Source of the DNA: an uncultured Lachnospiraceae bacterium | Lineage (GTDB): Bacteria; Bacillota_A; Clostridia; Lachnospirales; Lachnospiraceae | Direction: 5' to 3' | NCBI GenBank assembly: GCA_902767195.1 | Contig: CACXGS010000026.1 | Span: 1 to 37,604, forward strand | Length of the DNA: 37,604 bases | Translations under genes and position numbers: made by a program | The notes under the pieces: model-generated | Told to the model about the DNA's origin: nothing | Seen by the model: only the letters and a program-made list of their open reading frames with translations | Databases searched by the model: none | Shown here: piece by piece, positions 6,088 through 15,700 of the stretch | Numbering within the stretch: the stretch's first letter is position 1 | Layout: every line of letters begins with the position of its first letter

Positions 6088-8490
6088 TTATTTCACTACA
6101 AGATTCACAATCTTATTGGGAACGTAGATCTCCTTGATCAGCTTCTTCCCGTCCATGTACTTCTGTACCGGCGGAAGTTCTACCGCAGCAGCGATGGCAG
6201 CTGCCTTATCACAATCGCGGGGGATGGTGATCGTCCCACGCATCTTTCCATTAACCTGAACACCGATCTCAATAGTGGACTCCACAGTCTTAGCCTCGTC
6301 GTACTCCGGCCATGACGCCAGGGAACAGAGCCCCTCACCGCCAATGTTTGCCCAGATCTCCTCACAGAGATGGGGAGCGAAAGGACAGAGCAGCTTAACG
6401 AAAGTCCTGAGGTCTTCTATATTAATCTTGCCGGCGTCATTGATCTCGTTGACCATAGCCATCAATGCCGCGATGGCGGTATTGAACTTCATGGCCTCGA
6501 TATCCTGAGTCACCTTCTTGATCGTCTGATGGAGCTTAGTCTCCATAGCGGGAGATGCCTTTTCCTCTGTGACCAGGTCTGTCAGAGCGGCTACTCTCTC
6601 AAGGAATCTCTTACAGCCCTTGGTGGCACGGTCATTCCAGGGGGTTGCCAGTCCGTAATCTCCCATGAAGAGGACGTAGGTCCTTAAGGTATCGGCACCG
6701 TACTGATCGACAATATCCAGAGGATCAATGACATTTCCTTTGGACTTGCTCATCTTATCTCCGTCCGGTCCCAGGATCAGTCCCTGAGCAGACCTCTTGG
6801 CATAGGGTTCCGGTGTATTCACGGCCCCGATGTCATAGAGGAAATGATGCCAGAAGCGGGAGTAGATCATATGTCTGGTTACATGCTCCATACCGCCGTT
6901 ATACCAGTCAACGGGCATCCAGTATTCAAGCTTGTTCATATCAGCAAGACACTGGTCGTTGTTGGGGTCGATGTAGCGGAGATAATACCAGGAAGATCCG
7001 GCCCACTGGGGCATGGTATCGGTCTCTCTCTTTGCTGGCCGTCCGCACTTGGGACAGGTGCAGTTAACGAAAGAATCAATCTTGGCCAGAGGGGACTCGC
7101 CGTCCTGACCCGGCTCAAAATTCTCCACCTCCGGTAACTTCAGAGGAAGTTCCTCATAGGGCACACCCACATCACCACAGTACTCACAGTGAACGATGGG
7201 GATAGGCTCTCCCCAGTATCTCTGGCGGTTAAATGCCCAGTCTTTCATCTTGTACTGAACACCGGCTTTGCCGATGCCCATCTTCTCCAGCTCCTCGATC
7301 ATACGGGCGATGGAATCCTTCTTATTATCATATCCGTTAAGGAATCCGGAGTTGATCATCTCGCCGTCACCGGTGTAGGCACATTCATTCATGTCCCCAC
7401 CCTTAATGACTTCAATAATATCTACACCGAAGGCCCTGGCAAAATCATAGTCACGCTGGTCGTGTCCCGGCACAGCCATAATGGCTCCGGTACCGTATCC
7501 CATCATAACGTAATCGGCAATGAAGACCGGAATCTCCTTACCATTAACCGGATTAATCGCTGTCAGACCGTCGATCTTCACACCGGTCTTGTCCTTGACC
7601 AGCTGGGTTCTCTCGAACTCGGTCTTCTTGGCGCACTCTTTCCGGTAGGCCTCGATGGCGTCCATATTGGCTATCTTGTCACTGTATTTATCGATCAGCG
7701 GATGCTCCGGCGCAATAACCATAAAGGTTACGCCGAAAAGGGTATCCGGTCTCGTGGTGTAGATCTCCATCTTCTCATCGATTCCCTTGATGGAAAAGTC
7801 TACAAAAGCACCGGTAGAACGGCCGATCCAGTTGATCTGCTGCTGTTTGATGTTATCCGGATAATCCACAGTCTCCAGTCCTTCCAGCAGCTTGTCAGCA
7901 TACTGGGTGATCCGCAGATACCATACATCCTTGGATTTCTGGACAACGTCACTGTGACAGATATCACATTTTCCGCCCTGGCTGTCTTCGTTGGAGAGGA
8001 CTACCTTACAGGAAGGACAATAATTCACCCATGCCTTATCCCGGTATACCAGGCCGTTATCAAACATCTTCAGGAAGATCCACTGGGTCCAATGGTAGAA
8101 ATCTTCCTGGGTGGTATCAATAACACGGTCCCAGTCAAAAGCAAAACCTACTTTCTTTAACTGGTTGGTGAACTTCTCGATATTCTGGTCTGTAATGATC
8201 CTGGGGTGGGTATTGGTCTTGATGGCATAGTTCTCGGTGGGGAGACCATAGGCATCAAAACCGATCGGGAAGAGCACGTTATAGCCTTCCATACGGCGCT
8301 TTCTTGATACCACTTCAATGCTGGAGTAGGCCTTAATGTGTCCTACGTGCATACCGGCACCACTGGGGTAGGGGAATTCTACCAGACCGTAAAACTTGGG
8401 CTTGTCCGATCCGTCCACGGCATTAAAGACTTTGCCGTCCTCCCAGATCTTCTGCCATTTCGGCTCTATTTTCTTATAATCATGTTTCAT
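6088..8490 (-). CDS. leuS: Leucyl-tRNA synthetase
   Basis: The 800-residue class I synthetase charges tRNA-Leu with leucine. Visible landmarks are the HIGH-type motif HVGH (residues 48-51) within PYPSGAGMHVGH, a zinc-binding insert (CPSC about 20 residues before CDIC), the CP1 editing domain (TTRPDTLFGVTFMVIAPEHP), the KMSKS loop (DGDKMSKSKGNVIDP, about residue 570) and a C-terminal anticodon-binding region. The length is standard for bacterial LeuRS. The ATG at 8490 (MKHDYKKIEPKW) is preferred to the upstream GTG at 8508 because GAGG lies 7 bases before it. The gene has its own promoter with a leader of only about 35 bases, so there is no room for a T-box riboswitch. Confidence 0.96.
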   Translation of the reverse strand: MKHDYKKIEPKWQKIWEDGKVFNAVDGSDKPKFYGLVEFPYPSGAGMHVGHIKAYSSIEVVSRKRRMEGYNVLFPIGFDAYGLPTENYAIKTNTHPRIITDQNIEKFTNQLKKVGFAFDWDRVIDTTQEDFYHWTQWIFLKMFDNGLVYRDKAWVNYCPSCKVVLSNEDSQGGKCDICHSDVVQKSKDVWYLRITQYADKLLEGLETVDYPDNIKQQQINWIGRSTGAFVDFSIKGIDEKMEIYTTRPDTLFGVTFMVIAPEHPLIDKYSDKIANMDAIEAYRKECAKKTEFERTQLVKDKTGVKIDGLTAINPVNGKEIPVFIADYVMMGYGTGAIMAVPGHDQRDYDFARAFGVDIIEVIKGGDMNECAYTGDGEMINSGFLNGYDNKKDSIARMIEELEKMGIGKAGVQYKMKDWAFNRQRYWGEPIPIVHCEYCGDVGVPYEELPLKLPEVENFEPGQDGESPLAKIDSFVNCTCPKCGRPAKRETDTMPQWAGSSWYYLRYIDPNNDQCLADMNKLEYWMPVDWYNGGMEHVTRHMIYSRFWHHFLYDIGAVNTPEPYAKRSAQGLILGPDGDKMSKSKGNVIDPLDIVDQYGADTLRTYVLFMGDYGLATPWNDRATKGCKRFLERVAALTDLVTEEKASPAMETKLHQTIKKVTQDIEAMKFNTAIAALMAMVNEINDAGKINIEDLRTFVKLLCPFAPHLCEEIWANIGGEGLCSLASWPEYDEAKTVESTIEIGVQVNGKMRGTITIPRDCDKAAAIAAAVELPPVQKYMDGKKLIKEIYVPNKIVNLVVK

Positions 8491-8531
8491 TATAATCCTC
8501 ACTTTCACCTACAAAAAAACTCAACTGTTTC

Positions 8532-8560
8532 AGTTTATATTACATTGGTAGTTTTGTCAA
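8532..8560 (-). promoter_or_regulatory. Promoter of leuS
   Basis: TTGACA (8560-8555), a 17-base spacer and TAAACT (8537-8532) on the minus strand. The predicted start near 8525 gives a short, unstructured leader. Confidence 0.75.
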
Positions 8561-8575
8561 CTTAAGGCATGATAA

Positions 8576-8605
8576 GAGCGGGAAATCTGAAATGATCCCC
8601 CGCTC
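8576..8605 (-). terminator. Possible terminator after the penicillin-binding protein gene
   Basis: On the minus strand GAGCGGG (8605-8599) pairs with CCCGCTC (8582-8576) around a 16-base loop, followed by TTATC. The T-run is poor, so termination may be partial. Two smaller palindromes lie upstream: AAAGAT/ATCTTT at 8607-8620 and CTTAAAC/GTTTAAG at 8623-8638, the second overlapping the stop codon. Confidence 0.5.
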
Positions 8606-8633
8606 GAAAGATACATCTTTAGCTTAAACAGGT

Positions 8634-11294
8634 TTAAGGATGGAAGAGCCTCTCAAGCAGCCCCTTCACTTTTTCCCTTCTCTCCCTATTCTGCTGGTCC
8701 TCTTTTTTCCTCTTTTCTTCTTCCTTCTTCTTTCTTACTTCTTCATCATGCTTGATCTTCCACTCCCGGGTGTGAACCTTACAGAAATCCTTCTTGGGAT
8801 TAAAATTCAGGAAGTACTGGGCATCCGCTGTCTTTTTTGATGCCTTGTCTTTCCGGATCCTGTAAATCCTTCGATATTTCCTGGGACAATACTTGCCGGC
8901 AGTACGGTGGGAATCTGCGCAGATGACGACAGCCTCGTGCATGTCGCACTTATCCCTGGGGGCTGTTCCTTTGGCGAAATACTCCGTCCGGACCATGGAA
9001 TGCTGCGGATCGTCGGAACATACACCGTCGATGGGCCTCTTGCCGGACTTGATACAGATGGCCCTCTTTTCGATACCGTCACAGGCCGGGAAGTCCTTTG
9101 CCTTCAGCTTCTTTGTCTGGTTGATCTTGTCCATGATCTTTTTCCAGATTACTTTGTGATAATCTTTCTCATTCTCAAAGGAAGTATTATAATCATAACC
9201 TGTCCATATGGCCGCTGTGTAATAGGGAGTATACCCACAGAACCAGTAATCATAATTGTTGGAAGTGGTTCCGGTCTTACCTGCAACTGCCATACTGGAA
9301 TCCAGCTGGGCTTCCACGCCGGTTCCCCTGGAGACCACATCCTCCATGGCACTGGTCAGCAGCCATGCCGTGGTTTCTTCCATCACCTTTTCAGATTGTC
9401 TTTTATTCTCCAGAATCACATTGCCCTTGGCATCTGTCACCGTGGTATAGAGAATCGGACGGTTATACCGGCCTTTGTTGGCGATGGCAGCATAGGCGGC
9501 AGTAAGTTCCAGATTGGTCACACCGTCTGTGATGCCGCCAAGGGACAGGGACTGGTTGATATCACTCTCCAGGCCGCCATTGGCTCCGGTACGGTTGGAT
9601 ACCAGAGTGGTGAACCCCAGTTTCTGCAGATAATCAAATCCCGTCTGGGGAGTGATCTCCGTCAGTGTCTTGACCGCCAGAATGTTATTGGAGTCAGCGA
9701 TGGCATCCCGGATGGTCATCATTCCCTCATACCGGTTCTTAATAAAGTTATTGACCTTGGTGCCGTTCTCATAGCGGTAGGGGGCATCCTCCATGGTGGT
9801 AGCCAGTGTGATCCTCCCGGAATCCATAGCCGGCGCGTAGGCAGCCAGAATCTTAAAGGTGGATCCGGGCTGCCGGGCCACTGAGGTAGCCCGGTTGAGG
9901 GCGAGGTCGTCATTCTTCCGGCCTCTTCCTCCAACCAGCACTTTCACCTGCCCGGTCTTCTGGTCGATCAGGGAATAGGACAGCTGAGGCTCCATCACAT
10001 AGTGAAGCGTCTCTTCCGTGATGGTGTCCCCCTCTTTCAATACTGCCTTCTTATATTTCTTCACGGCCTTTTTCAGTTTAGCCACCGAGGGATAGACGAT
10101 GGAGTAATCCTTGTCTTTCTTTTTCTTCCGGAAATAATCCCTCACATCACTTTCCGTATAAATAACTTCGGACTGGTCTGCCCTGGTTACCTTCAGGTTA
10201 TATTCCAAACTGTACTTGGTATCTACCGGATAATTCTTATTATCATTGATCACATGATCCGCGATGGCCTGCAGGTCCGAATCCTGGGTGGAATGAATCC
10301 GCAGTCCGCCCTTATAGATCAGGTTGTAGGCCTGGGACTGGGTATATTTGTTGGTCTTCTGCAGATCCTCGACAATCTGTGTGATCAGGGCATCCGTAAA
10401 ATACGAATATACCGTATGCTCCTTTTGCTTGTTGGTGTAGGAAGCGATCCTGGTATATACATCATCCTCCAGAGCAGACTGGTATTCTTCATTGGAAATG
10501 TAGCCAAGGTCGTACATTTTCCTGAGGACCAGCTCCCGCCGGTCATTGTTATCCTCCGGATAATCCACAGGATTCAGGGAGGAGGGATTCTTGGTGATCC
10601 CGGCCAGGACGGCAGACTCTGAAAGATTGAGCTTATCACTGTGCTTTCCGAAATAGTAGAGGGAAGCAGATTCAACTCCCAGATTGCCTTTTCCCAGATT
10701 GATGGTGTTCAGGTAATCTCTCAGGATGGTTTCCTTATCAATCTTACGCTCCACGGCAATGGCCATACACTGCTCTTTGATCTTCCGGTGGAGGCGGGAA
10801 ACAAAATGCCTCTCTCCTCCCACATCAAACATATTGTTCTTGATCAGCTGCTGGGTGATGGTGGAGGCTCCCTGGGAAGCGGATCCGTTCTTCAGATCAT
10901 TTACCAGTGCTCTCACAATACCCTTCATATCAATACCGTTGTGCTCGTAGAACCGTTCATCTTCGATGGCAATAAATGCATGTTTGAGATCATCCGGGGT
11001 CTGGTCCACCAGAATACGGTTGGAGGACTGGACCGAAAGATGCTGGACATCTCTGCCGTCATTATCGTAAATAAATGTCACGGAGTACAGCGGCTGCAGT
11101 GTATAATCCACCGGAATGTCATCCAGGATGCCCCGAAAGGCTCCGTAGAGAAATCCGGACGCCGAGACAGCGGCAATCAAAAACAGGAAAAAAAGCACAT
11201 ACAGAATCACGATCAGGATGGTCGTCCGTATCCTGGTACCGTGAGAATACAGTGCTTTCCTTTTTTCTGTTATCGTTTTTTCATTATAGATCAT
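8634..11294 (-). CDS. Class A penicillin-binding protein (PBP1A type)
   Basis: The 886-residue bifunctional enzyme polymerises and cross-links peptidoglycan at the outer face of the membrane. A short cytoplasmic N-terminus and one membrane anchor (about residues 24-50) precede the GT51 glycosyltransferase domain, with EDERFYEHNG (111-120) and GASTITQQL (142-150). The transpeptidase domain shows STFK (478-481), SNN (535-537) and KTG (673-675). After it comes a cysteine-containing region (several Cys between about 730 and 815) and a highly charged Lys/Glu tail of about 45 residues. The start at 11294 has AAGGAG 6 bases upstream. The in-frame TTG at 11330 coincides with the predicted -10 box and cannot be in the transcript. 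It is transcribed divergently from an L,D-transpeptidase gene. Confidence 0.93.
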   Translation of the reverse strand: MIYNEKTITEKRKALYSHGTRIRTTILIVILYVLFFLFLIAAVSASGFLYGAFRGILDDIPVDYTLQPLYSVTFIYDNDGRDVQHLSVQSSNRILVDQTPDDLKHAFIAIEDERFYEHNGIDMKGIVRALVNDLKNGSASQGASTITQQLIKNNMFDVGGERHFVSRLHRKIKEQCMAIAVERKIDKETILRDYLNTINLGKGNLGVESASLYYFGKHSDKLNLSESAVLAGITKNPSSLNPVDYPEDNNDRRELVLRKMYDLGYISNEEYQSALEDDVYTRIASYTNKQKEHTVYSYFTDALITQIVEDLQKTNKYTQSQAYNLIYKGGLRIHSTQDSDLQAIADHVINDNKNYPVDTKYSLEYNLKVTRADQSEVIYTESDVRDYFRKKKKDKDYSIVYPSVAKLKKAVKKYKKAVLKEGDTITEETLHYVMEPQLSYSLIDQKTGQVKVLVGGRGRKNDDLALNRATSVARQPGSTFKILAAYAPAMDSGRITLATTMEDAPYRYENGTKVNNFIKNRYEGMMTIRDAIADSNNILAVKTLTEITPQTGFDYLQKLGFTTLVSNRTGANGGLESDINQSLSLGGITDGVTNLELTAAYAAIANKGRYNRPILYTTVTDAKGNVILENKRQSEKVMEETTAWLLTSAMEDVVSRGTGVEAQLDSSMAVAGKTGTTSNNYDYWFCGYTPYYTAAIWTGYDYNTSFENEKDYHKVIWKKIMDKINQTKKLKAKDFPACDGIEKRAICIKSGKRPIDGVCSDDPQHSMVRTEYFAKGTAPRDKCDMHEAVVICADSHRTAGKYCPRKYRRIYRIRKDKASKKTADAQYFLNFNPKKDFCKVHTREWKIKHDEEVRKKKEEEKRKKEDQQNRERREKVKGLLERLFHP

Positions 11295-11329
11295 GCTCTG
11301 CTCCTTTTCAGTCGCGGTATACTTTTCCA

Positions 11330-11359
11330 ATCATAACATAAGTCAAAGGGCTTTGGCAA
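11330..11359 (-). promoter_or_regulatory. Promoter of the penicillin-binding protein gene
   Basis: TTGCCA (11359-11354), an 18-base spacer and TATGAT (11335-11330) with an extended TG on the minus strand. The expected transcript start near 11323 supports translation from 11294. Confidence 0.6.
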
Positions 11360-11472
11360 ATGACCGAAAGGCCATGTATTACGAATTGATATCATTAGAA
11401 TTACAAAAGCGTTAGAACCTTTTTAAAGAAAGGAAAACAAAAGATAAATGTAAGGAAATCGTCAAAAATTCA

Positions 11473-11501
11473 TTGAAAAGGCCTTTTTTTCATTGTATGA
11501 T
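11473..11501 (+). promoter_or_regulatory. Promoter of the L,D-transpeptidase gene
   Basis: TTGAAA (11473-11478), a 17-base spacer and TATGAT (11496-11501). The leader is about 75 bases. The rest of the 286-base divergent region (11360-11472) is AT-rich with no other recognisable element. Confidence 0.65.
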
Positions 11502-11528
11502 AGGGTAAATATGTGACACTATGGACCC

Positions 11529-11561
11529 GGGAATGTTATCAGAATCTTCCTGATGATTCCC
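11529..11561 (+). promoter_or_regulatory. Hairpin in the L,D-transpeptidase leader
   Basis: GGGAAT (11529-11534) pairs with ATTCCC (11556-11561), and inside it ATCAG pairs with CTGAT. The stem ends about 10 bases before the ribosome binding site (GGAGG, 11572-11576). It could influence translation or mRNA stability; the function is not shown by the sequence. Confidence 0.4.
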
Positions 11562-11580
11562 TCTGCAGTATGGAGGAACT

Positions 11581-12756
11581 ATGAAAAAGAAATGGCTGAT
11601 CGCAACCATGGCAGTAATCCTGTTCTGGTCTTTGCTGGGCACAGGGCAGGTTCAGGCCAAAAGTAAATACATCATTTACGTAAACCGCTCATCGAATATT
11701 GTCAATGTCGTCCGGAGAAAGAACGGTAAAGTGGTCCGGTCTATGTGGTGTTCCACGGGAGTAGGCTACGCGACACCCTCCGGGACATTTTACACCGGGG
11801 AGAAATATCGCTGGCGCAGCCTCTACCACAGCTCGGTCGGACAGTACTGCACCAGAATCAGCGGACATGTTCTCTTCCATTCCGTACCGGCAGCGGGATA
11901 TAGTAAAACAGCCGTTCCCACCAAGGCTTTTAACCTCCTGGGAAAACAGGCATCCATGGGATGCGTTCGTCTTGCCTGCAAAGATGCAAGATGGATCTAT
12001 AATCACTGCTCCTACGGAACAAAAGTCATCATCGGGGAATCCAGACGGATGAAGAAACCCCGTTATAAGAGAATAAAAATCTCCACCAAGAAGCGCTACT
12101 ATTGGGACCCGACTGACCCGGATCCTTCGAATCCATACCGGCCGACCATCCGGCTGAGCAAGGAAGGAAAAAAAGAGATTCCTCTCGGTTCCAAATTCGA
12201 TATCAGAAATATGGTAACCGTCCGGTCCCGCATCGGTTCGCAAAAGCTGCTCCTGAAGCATATCCGGATGAAAGGAAAAGTGAATACCAAAAAACCCGGA
12301 AAATATAAAGTGAAAGTCAGGGTCACAGACCCCAAGAGCGAACTCTACCGGGAAAAGAAATTCACCTTCAAAGTATCAAAGAAAGCAGCCCCTGTTGAGA
12401 ACACAGAGACTGTCAATCCAACGGAAAAAGATCTTCCTCTGCAAACGAATGCAGACGATGAAACGGCAGACATGAAAAGCCCGGATCATAAAAAGGCCGA
12501 TACTGAAAGTACCGCCAGGAAGAACAAAGTGGCAAAAGCCGGTCCATCTTCCGATGAAGAAATAAAAGAAGAAGTGAAAACGGATGGGGCGGACCTGAGG
12601 ATCGCAAAAGCCAAGGAAACGATTCGCCAGGCCAGGGAAGAGATCAAAAAAGCAAAAGCGGAAATCAAAAAAGCCAGGGCAGATCAGAAGAAAGCTGCTA
12701 AGAAGAAAGCCAAAACCAAAAAGAAAAACAAGCCTGCTAAGAAAAAGGCCAAATAA
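11581..12756 (+). CDS. L,D-transpeptidase (YkuD domain) with a Lys-rich tail
   Basis: The 391-residue exported enzyme is predicted to form 3-3 cross-links or attach proteins in peptidoglycan. A signal peptide occupies residues 1-26 (hydrophobic core 5-20, VQA before the mature KSKYIIYVNRSSN). The YkuD catalytic domain spans about 28-152, with His100 and the motif SMGCVR (125-130, catalytic Cys128). The more usual His two residues before the Cys is Met here. A small beta-rich domain resembling bacterial Ig-like modules follows (about 188-266, ending KYKVKVRVTDP then FTFKVSK). Then comes an acidic linker and a Lys/Ala-rich predicted helix from about 338 to the end, resembling histone H1 tails. 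Such a tail may bind anionic wall polymers. It is monocistronic with its own promoter and terminator. Confidence 0.88.
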   Translation: MKKKWLIATMAVILFWSLLGTGQVQAKSKYIIYVNRSSNIVNVVRRKNGKVVRSMWCSTGVGYATPSGTFYTGEKYRWRSLYHSSVGQYCTRISGHVLFHSVPAAGYSKTAVPTKAFNLLGKQASMGCVRLACKDARWIYNHCSYGTKVIIGESRRMKKPRYKRIKISTKKRYYWDPTDPDPSNPYRPTIRLSKEGKKEIPLGSKFDIRNMVTVRSRIGSQKLLLKHIRMKGKVNTKKPGKYKVKVRVTDPKSELYREKKFTFKVSKKAAPVENTETVNPTEKDLPLQTNADDETADMKSPDHKKADTESTARKNKVAKAGPSSDEEIKEEVKTDGADLRIAKAKETIRQAREEIKKAKAEIKKARADQKKAAKKKAKTKKKNKPAKKKAK

Positions 12757-12761
12757 CAGCG

Positions 12762-12790
12762 AAGAGGAGGGAATCATCCCTCCTCTTTTT
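12762..12790. terminator. Terminator after the L,D-transpeptidase gene
   Basis: AAGAGGAGGGA (12762-12772) pairs perfectly with TCCCTCCTCTT (12777-12787) around a 4-base loop, followed by further Ts. The end of the convergent adhesin gene (stop at 12789) touches the stem, so the hairpin may also affect that transcript, though its T-run is poor on the minus strand. Confidence 0.85.
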
Positions 12791-15700
12791 ATACCCTGTT
12801 AAATTTCTTAAGCCGGTTCAGAACCCCTGCAAAAAGTATGAGTGTAAGTCCTGCCAGATATATGAAGGCCTTCCCCTCTCCTCCGTAATTCGGAAGCTCA
12901 TAGCCGGAATTGTTCCACACGGTAATCTGGTAAAGACCGGAATGGATACTGTCTATATCAAGCGGGTTTTCGTGATAATAAGCGGTCGCTCTGCCTGGCT
13001 CCACTTGCAGCACAACCGGTTCATCCGGCATAGTGTAGCCCTCTGGCGCCTCATCCTCAAAGAGGTACCAGGTACCGGAGCTCAGACGTCCGATTTCCAG
13101 GATGCCGTCATCGCCGGTGGTTCCGGTAATGGTCGGCTTGGCTCCTTTCTTGACTTTCATATCTTTCACATTCTCCTCGCTGTAGAGGGAGAATTTGGCG
13201 CCGGCCAGCTCCTTGCCGTTATCCGATCCTTTTTTCAGAATCTGTATGGTCCTCTTTCTCAGGTTGCTTACAACCAGCCTGTAACGGGTTACACCCTTTT
13301 CTTCTTTTATTTCCAGTCTCTTCATGAGATCGAGACTGTTAAGGCTTACCCTTCCCGTTGAGGAAATGGTAAAACAGGCATCTTCCGTCAAAGGCTCATA
13401 ACCGGCGGGAGCCTGGTTCTCCACAAGATAATAGGTTCCTGCTTCCAGCTCGCCATTGATTCTGGGAATGATTCCCTTCTCATCTGTCGTAAGGTGGTCA
13501 TATCCCATCATGGGAACAATATCCCGGACCTGTTTATCATCCACGTCAACTCTCTGGGGGAATAAACGGAACCACACGCCTTCCATAGGCGCTCCGGTTT
13601 CTCCGTCGATCTTTGCGGCCTCCAGTGTGAAGGGCTTGTTGATGATAGTGATCTCCGGCCATTCTGTATCCTCTTCCTGGTTGATGGTATAAGCCTCCGT
13701 GGACTGATCCGACCCATTTATCAGAATCGTCCCTTTATCATCGATCCGGATCTCCATCTTATCCTCCGGCAGCAGGGACCGGTAACCTGCGGGTGTCTGT
13801 ATTTCAGTCAGGGTGTAGATCTCCTCCCTCTCCAGAGAAGCAAGAGTGATCAGACCGGTACTGTCTGAGGTAAAATGATTGTTCTCCGGATAGTTTCCTT
13901 TGCTGTCCTGAAGAGTAAAGACCGCTCCGGCCAGAGGTTCCCCTTTTTCATTTGCCTTTTTCAGCAGAATTCCCGGACGTTCATTGTGAACCTGATCCGT
14001 ACGGACATTCTTTACCGCTTTGGCATAGCCGGTGCTGCTTCCTCTTTTGTAATGGACCTTGTAAGTATATCCGCCTTCTGTGTGTTCTTTTCCTTTAGGC
14101 TTTCCGCCCAGAGTCAGGGAATCACCTTCTTTGAGGATTTGAATCTTGTCATAGGATGTTACTTTGCCCTCTTTATCCGTTACGGGATTCTCCAGCTTAA
14201 CTTCCATGACTTCATACTGTTCAAAGCTGACGCCCTGATCCAGTCCGGCAAAGAACCAGTAAAGAGAGGACGTATCCGAAGTCATACAGCGAAGGCTGTC
14301 CTTAACCAGTGTCATGTTTCCGGTGGCATCGGTCTTATAGACGCCGAAATATACCGGGTCATGGACATCCATAAAACGGGTATCTGACCATGTCTTCTCC
14401 ACAGTAAGTCCCCATCCTCTCTGGTTGTGGACTTCGATCGCCGGGTCACTGTTGTCACGGATGGTGCCGGCATTGCCCTCACCGATGTAAGATCCCTCCA
14501 CACGGTGATATTCTTTAAGGACATAGCCTTTGGGCATCTCGCTTTCCCACTCCTCCACACGGAAGAGGGTTCCAACCATGAGCTCCCGGATCTCCACACT
14601 GTAGTCTGCCGGAATCTTGGAGATTCCGCCGTTGGGAGAGCTGGTAAAGGAAGCAGTCTTTTTCTCCTGCTCCGTGAGGCTGTCAAAGTTGTTCTTGTTC
14701 ATCGAAACAAAAGTGCCCTGCTCCGGATCCCAGCGACAGTAATTCTGATTCTCGTCCTTCACATAGTATTCCTGCATATAAGCGGGGGACGGCTCCTCAT
14801 CGCTCTCTCCTCCCAGGAAGAGTCGGAAATTAAATGGAGTCGGGTCGTCCTTGCGGCTCAGGAGTGTCTTCCCGTCTTCCGCAAAAAGCTTCTTGGTAAT
14901 GGTCAAGGTCCGGAGAGCCTCCGGATTGACATGATTATCATAATCCACCTGGGGCCGGTTAATCACCGTATCTGCTCTGACGGAGTAGTCACTGCGACCG
15001 TCCTTATCCTCATCCCGGCCTTCCAGGATCTTTTTGTTTGCCTTAACCTGGTCGTAGATGGCAGGGTTGATTCCGCATTCCGTGATATAGTAATCTTTTG
15101 TATCCTCCGGCATACGAATCTCGGCCGACTGCCCCGGTTTCAGGAAGAATACTTTATCATAAGATTGTTTTCCTGCCGGCGGCGTGTATTGCTCGGCGAA
15201 TTTCACCGGCATGTTCTTTCCTGTGTAGGTTACCGTATAGCCATCGGCATCCATCTGCTCAAGCAGGCGGTAATCCTTATCCTCACCGGTTCTGTACCAG
15301 ATCTGGTAAGGGAACTGCGCCAGCTTGTAATCTGCTTTCTCTGTCCCTGAAATGGTCTTGTTGAGCACTACGGTACCAGGCTTTACTGCCGCCAGATTAA
15401 AACGCATCTTCAGGTTCGAAGCACCGGCTCCCCGCTCCATATAGAACATTTTCATGGTGTGGCTGGTATAATCTTTAAAGACATACTGTCCGTCTTCATT
15501 TCTGGTAAAGATTCCGTTCAGATACGCTTCCACTTCCTGATCGGATTTCTGCGGATTCCTGGTCCGGTAATTGGATTCAAAGACCTCCCTCAGAGTTGTC
15601 TTACCGGTTCCCGTCTCGCCTTCCCTGAGACTTCTGGTCACCTCTCCGGTCCGGAAATTAATATTTCCAACCATAGCCGAGTGAACACCACCCAGGTCAA

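Noticed and set aside
8491..8633. T-box riboswitch for leuS
   Set aside because: The promoter at 8532-8560 leaves only about 35 bases of leader, too short for a T-box, and no T-box core sequence is seen.
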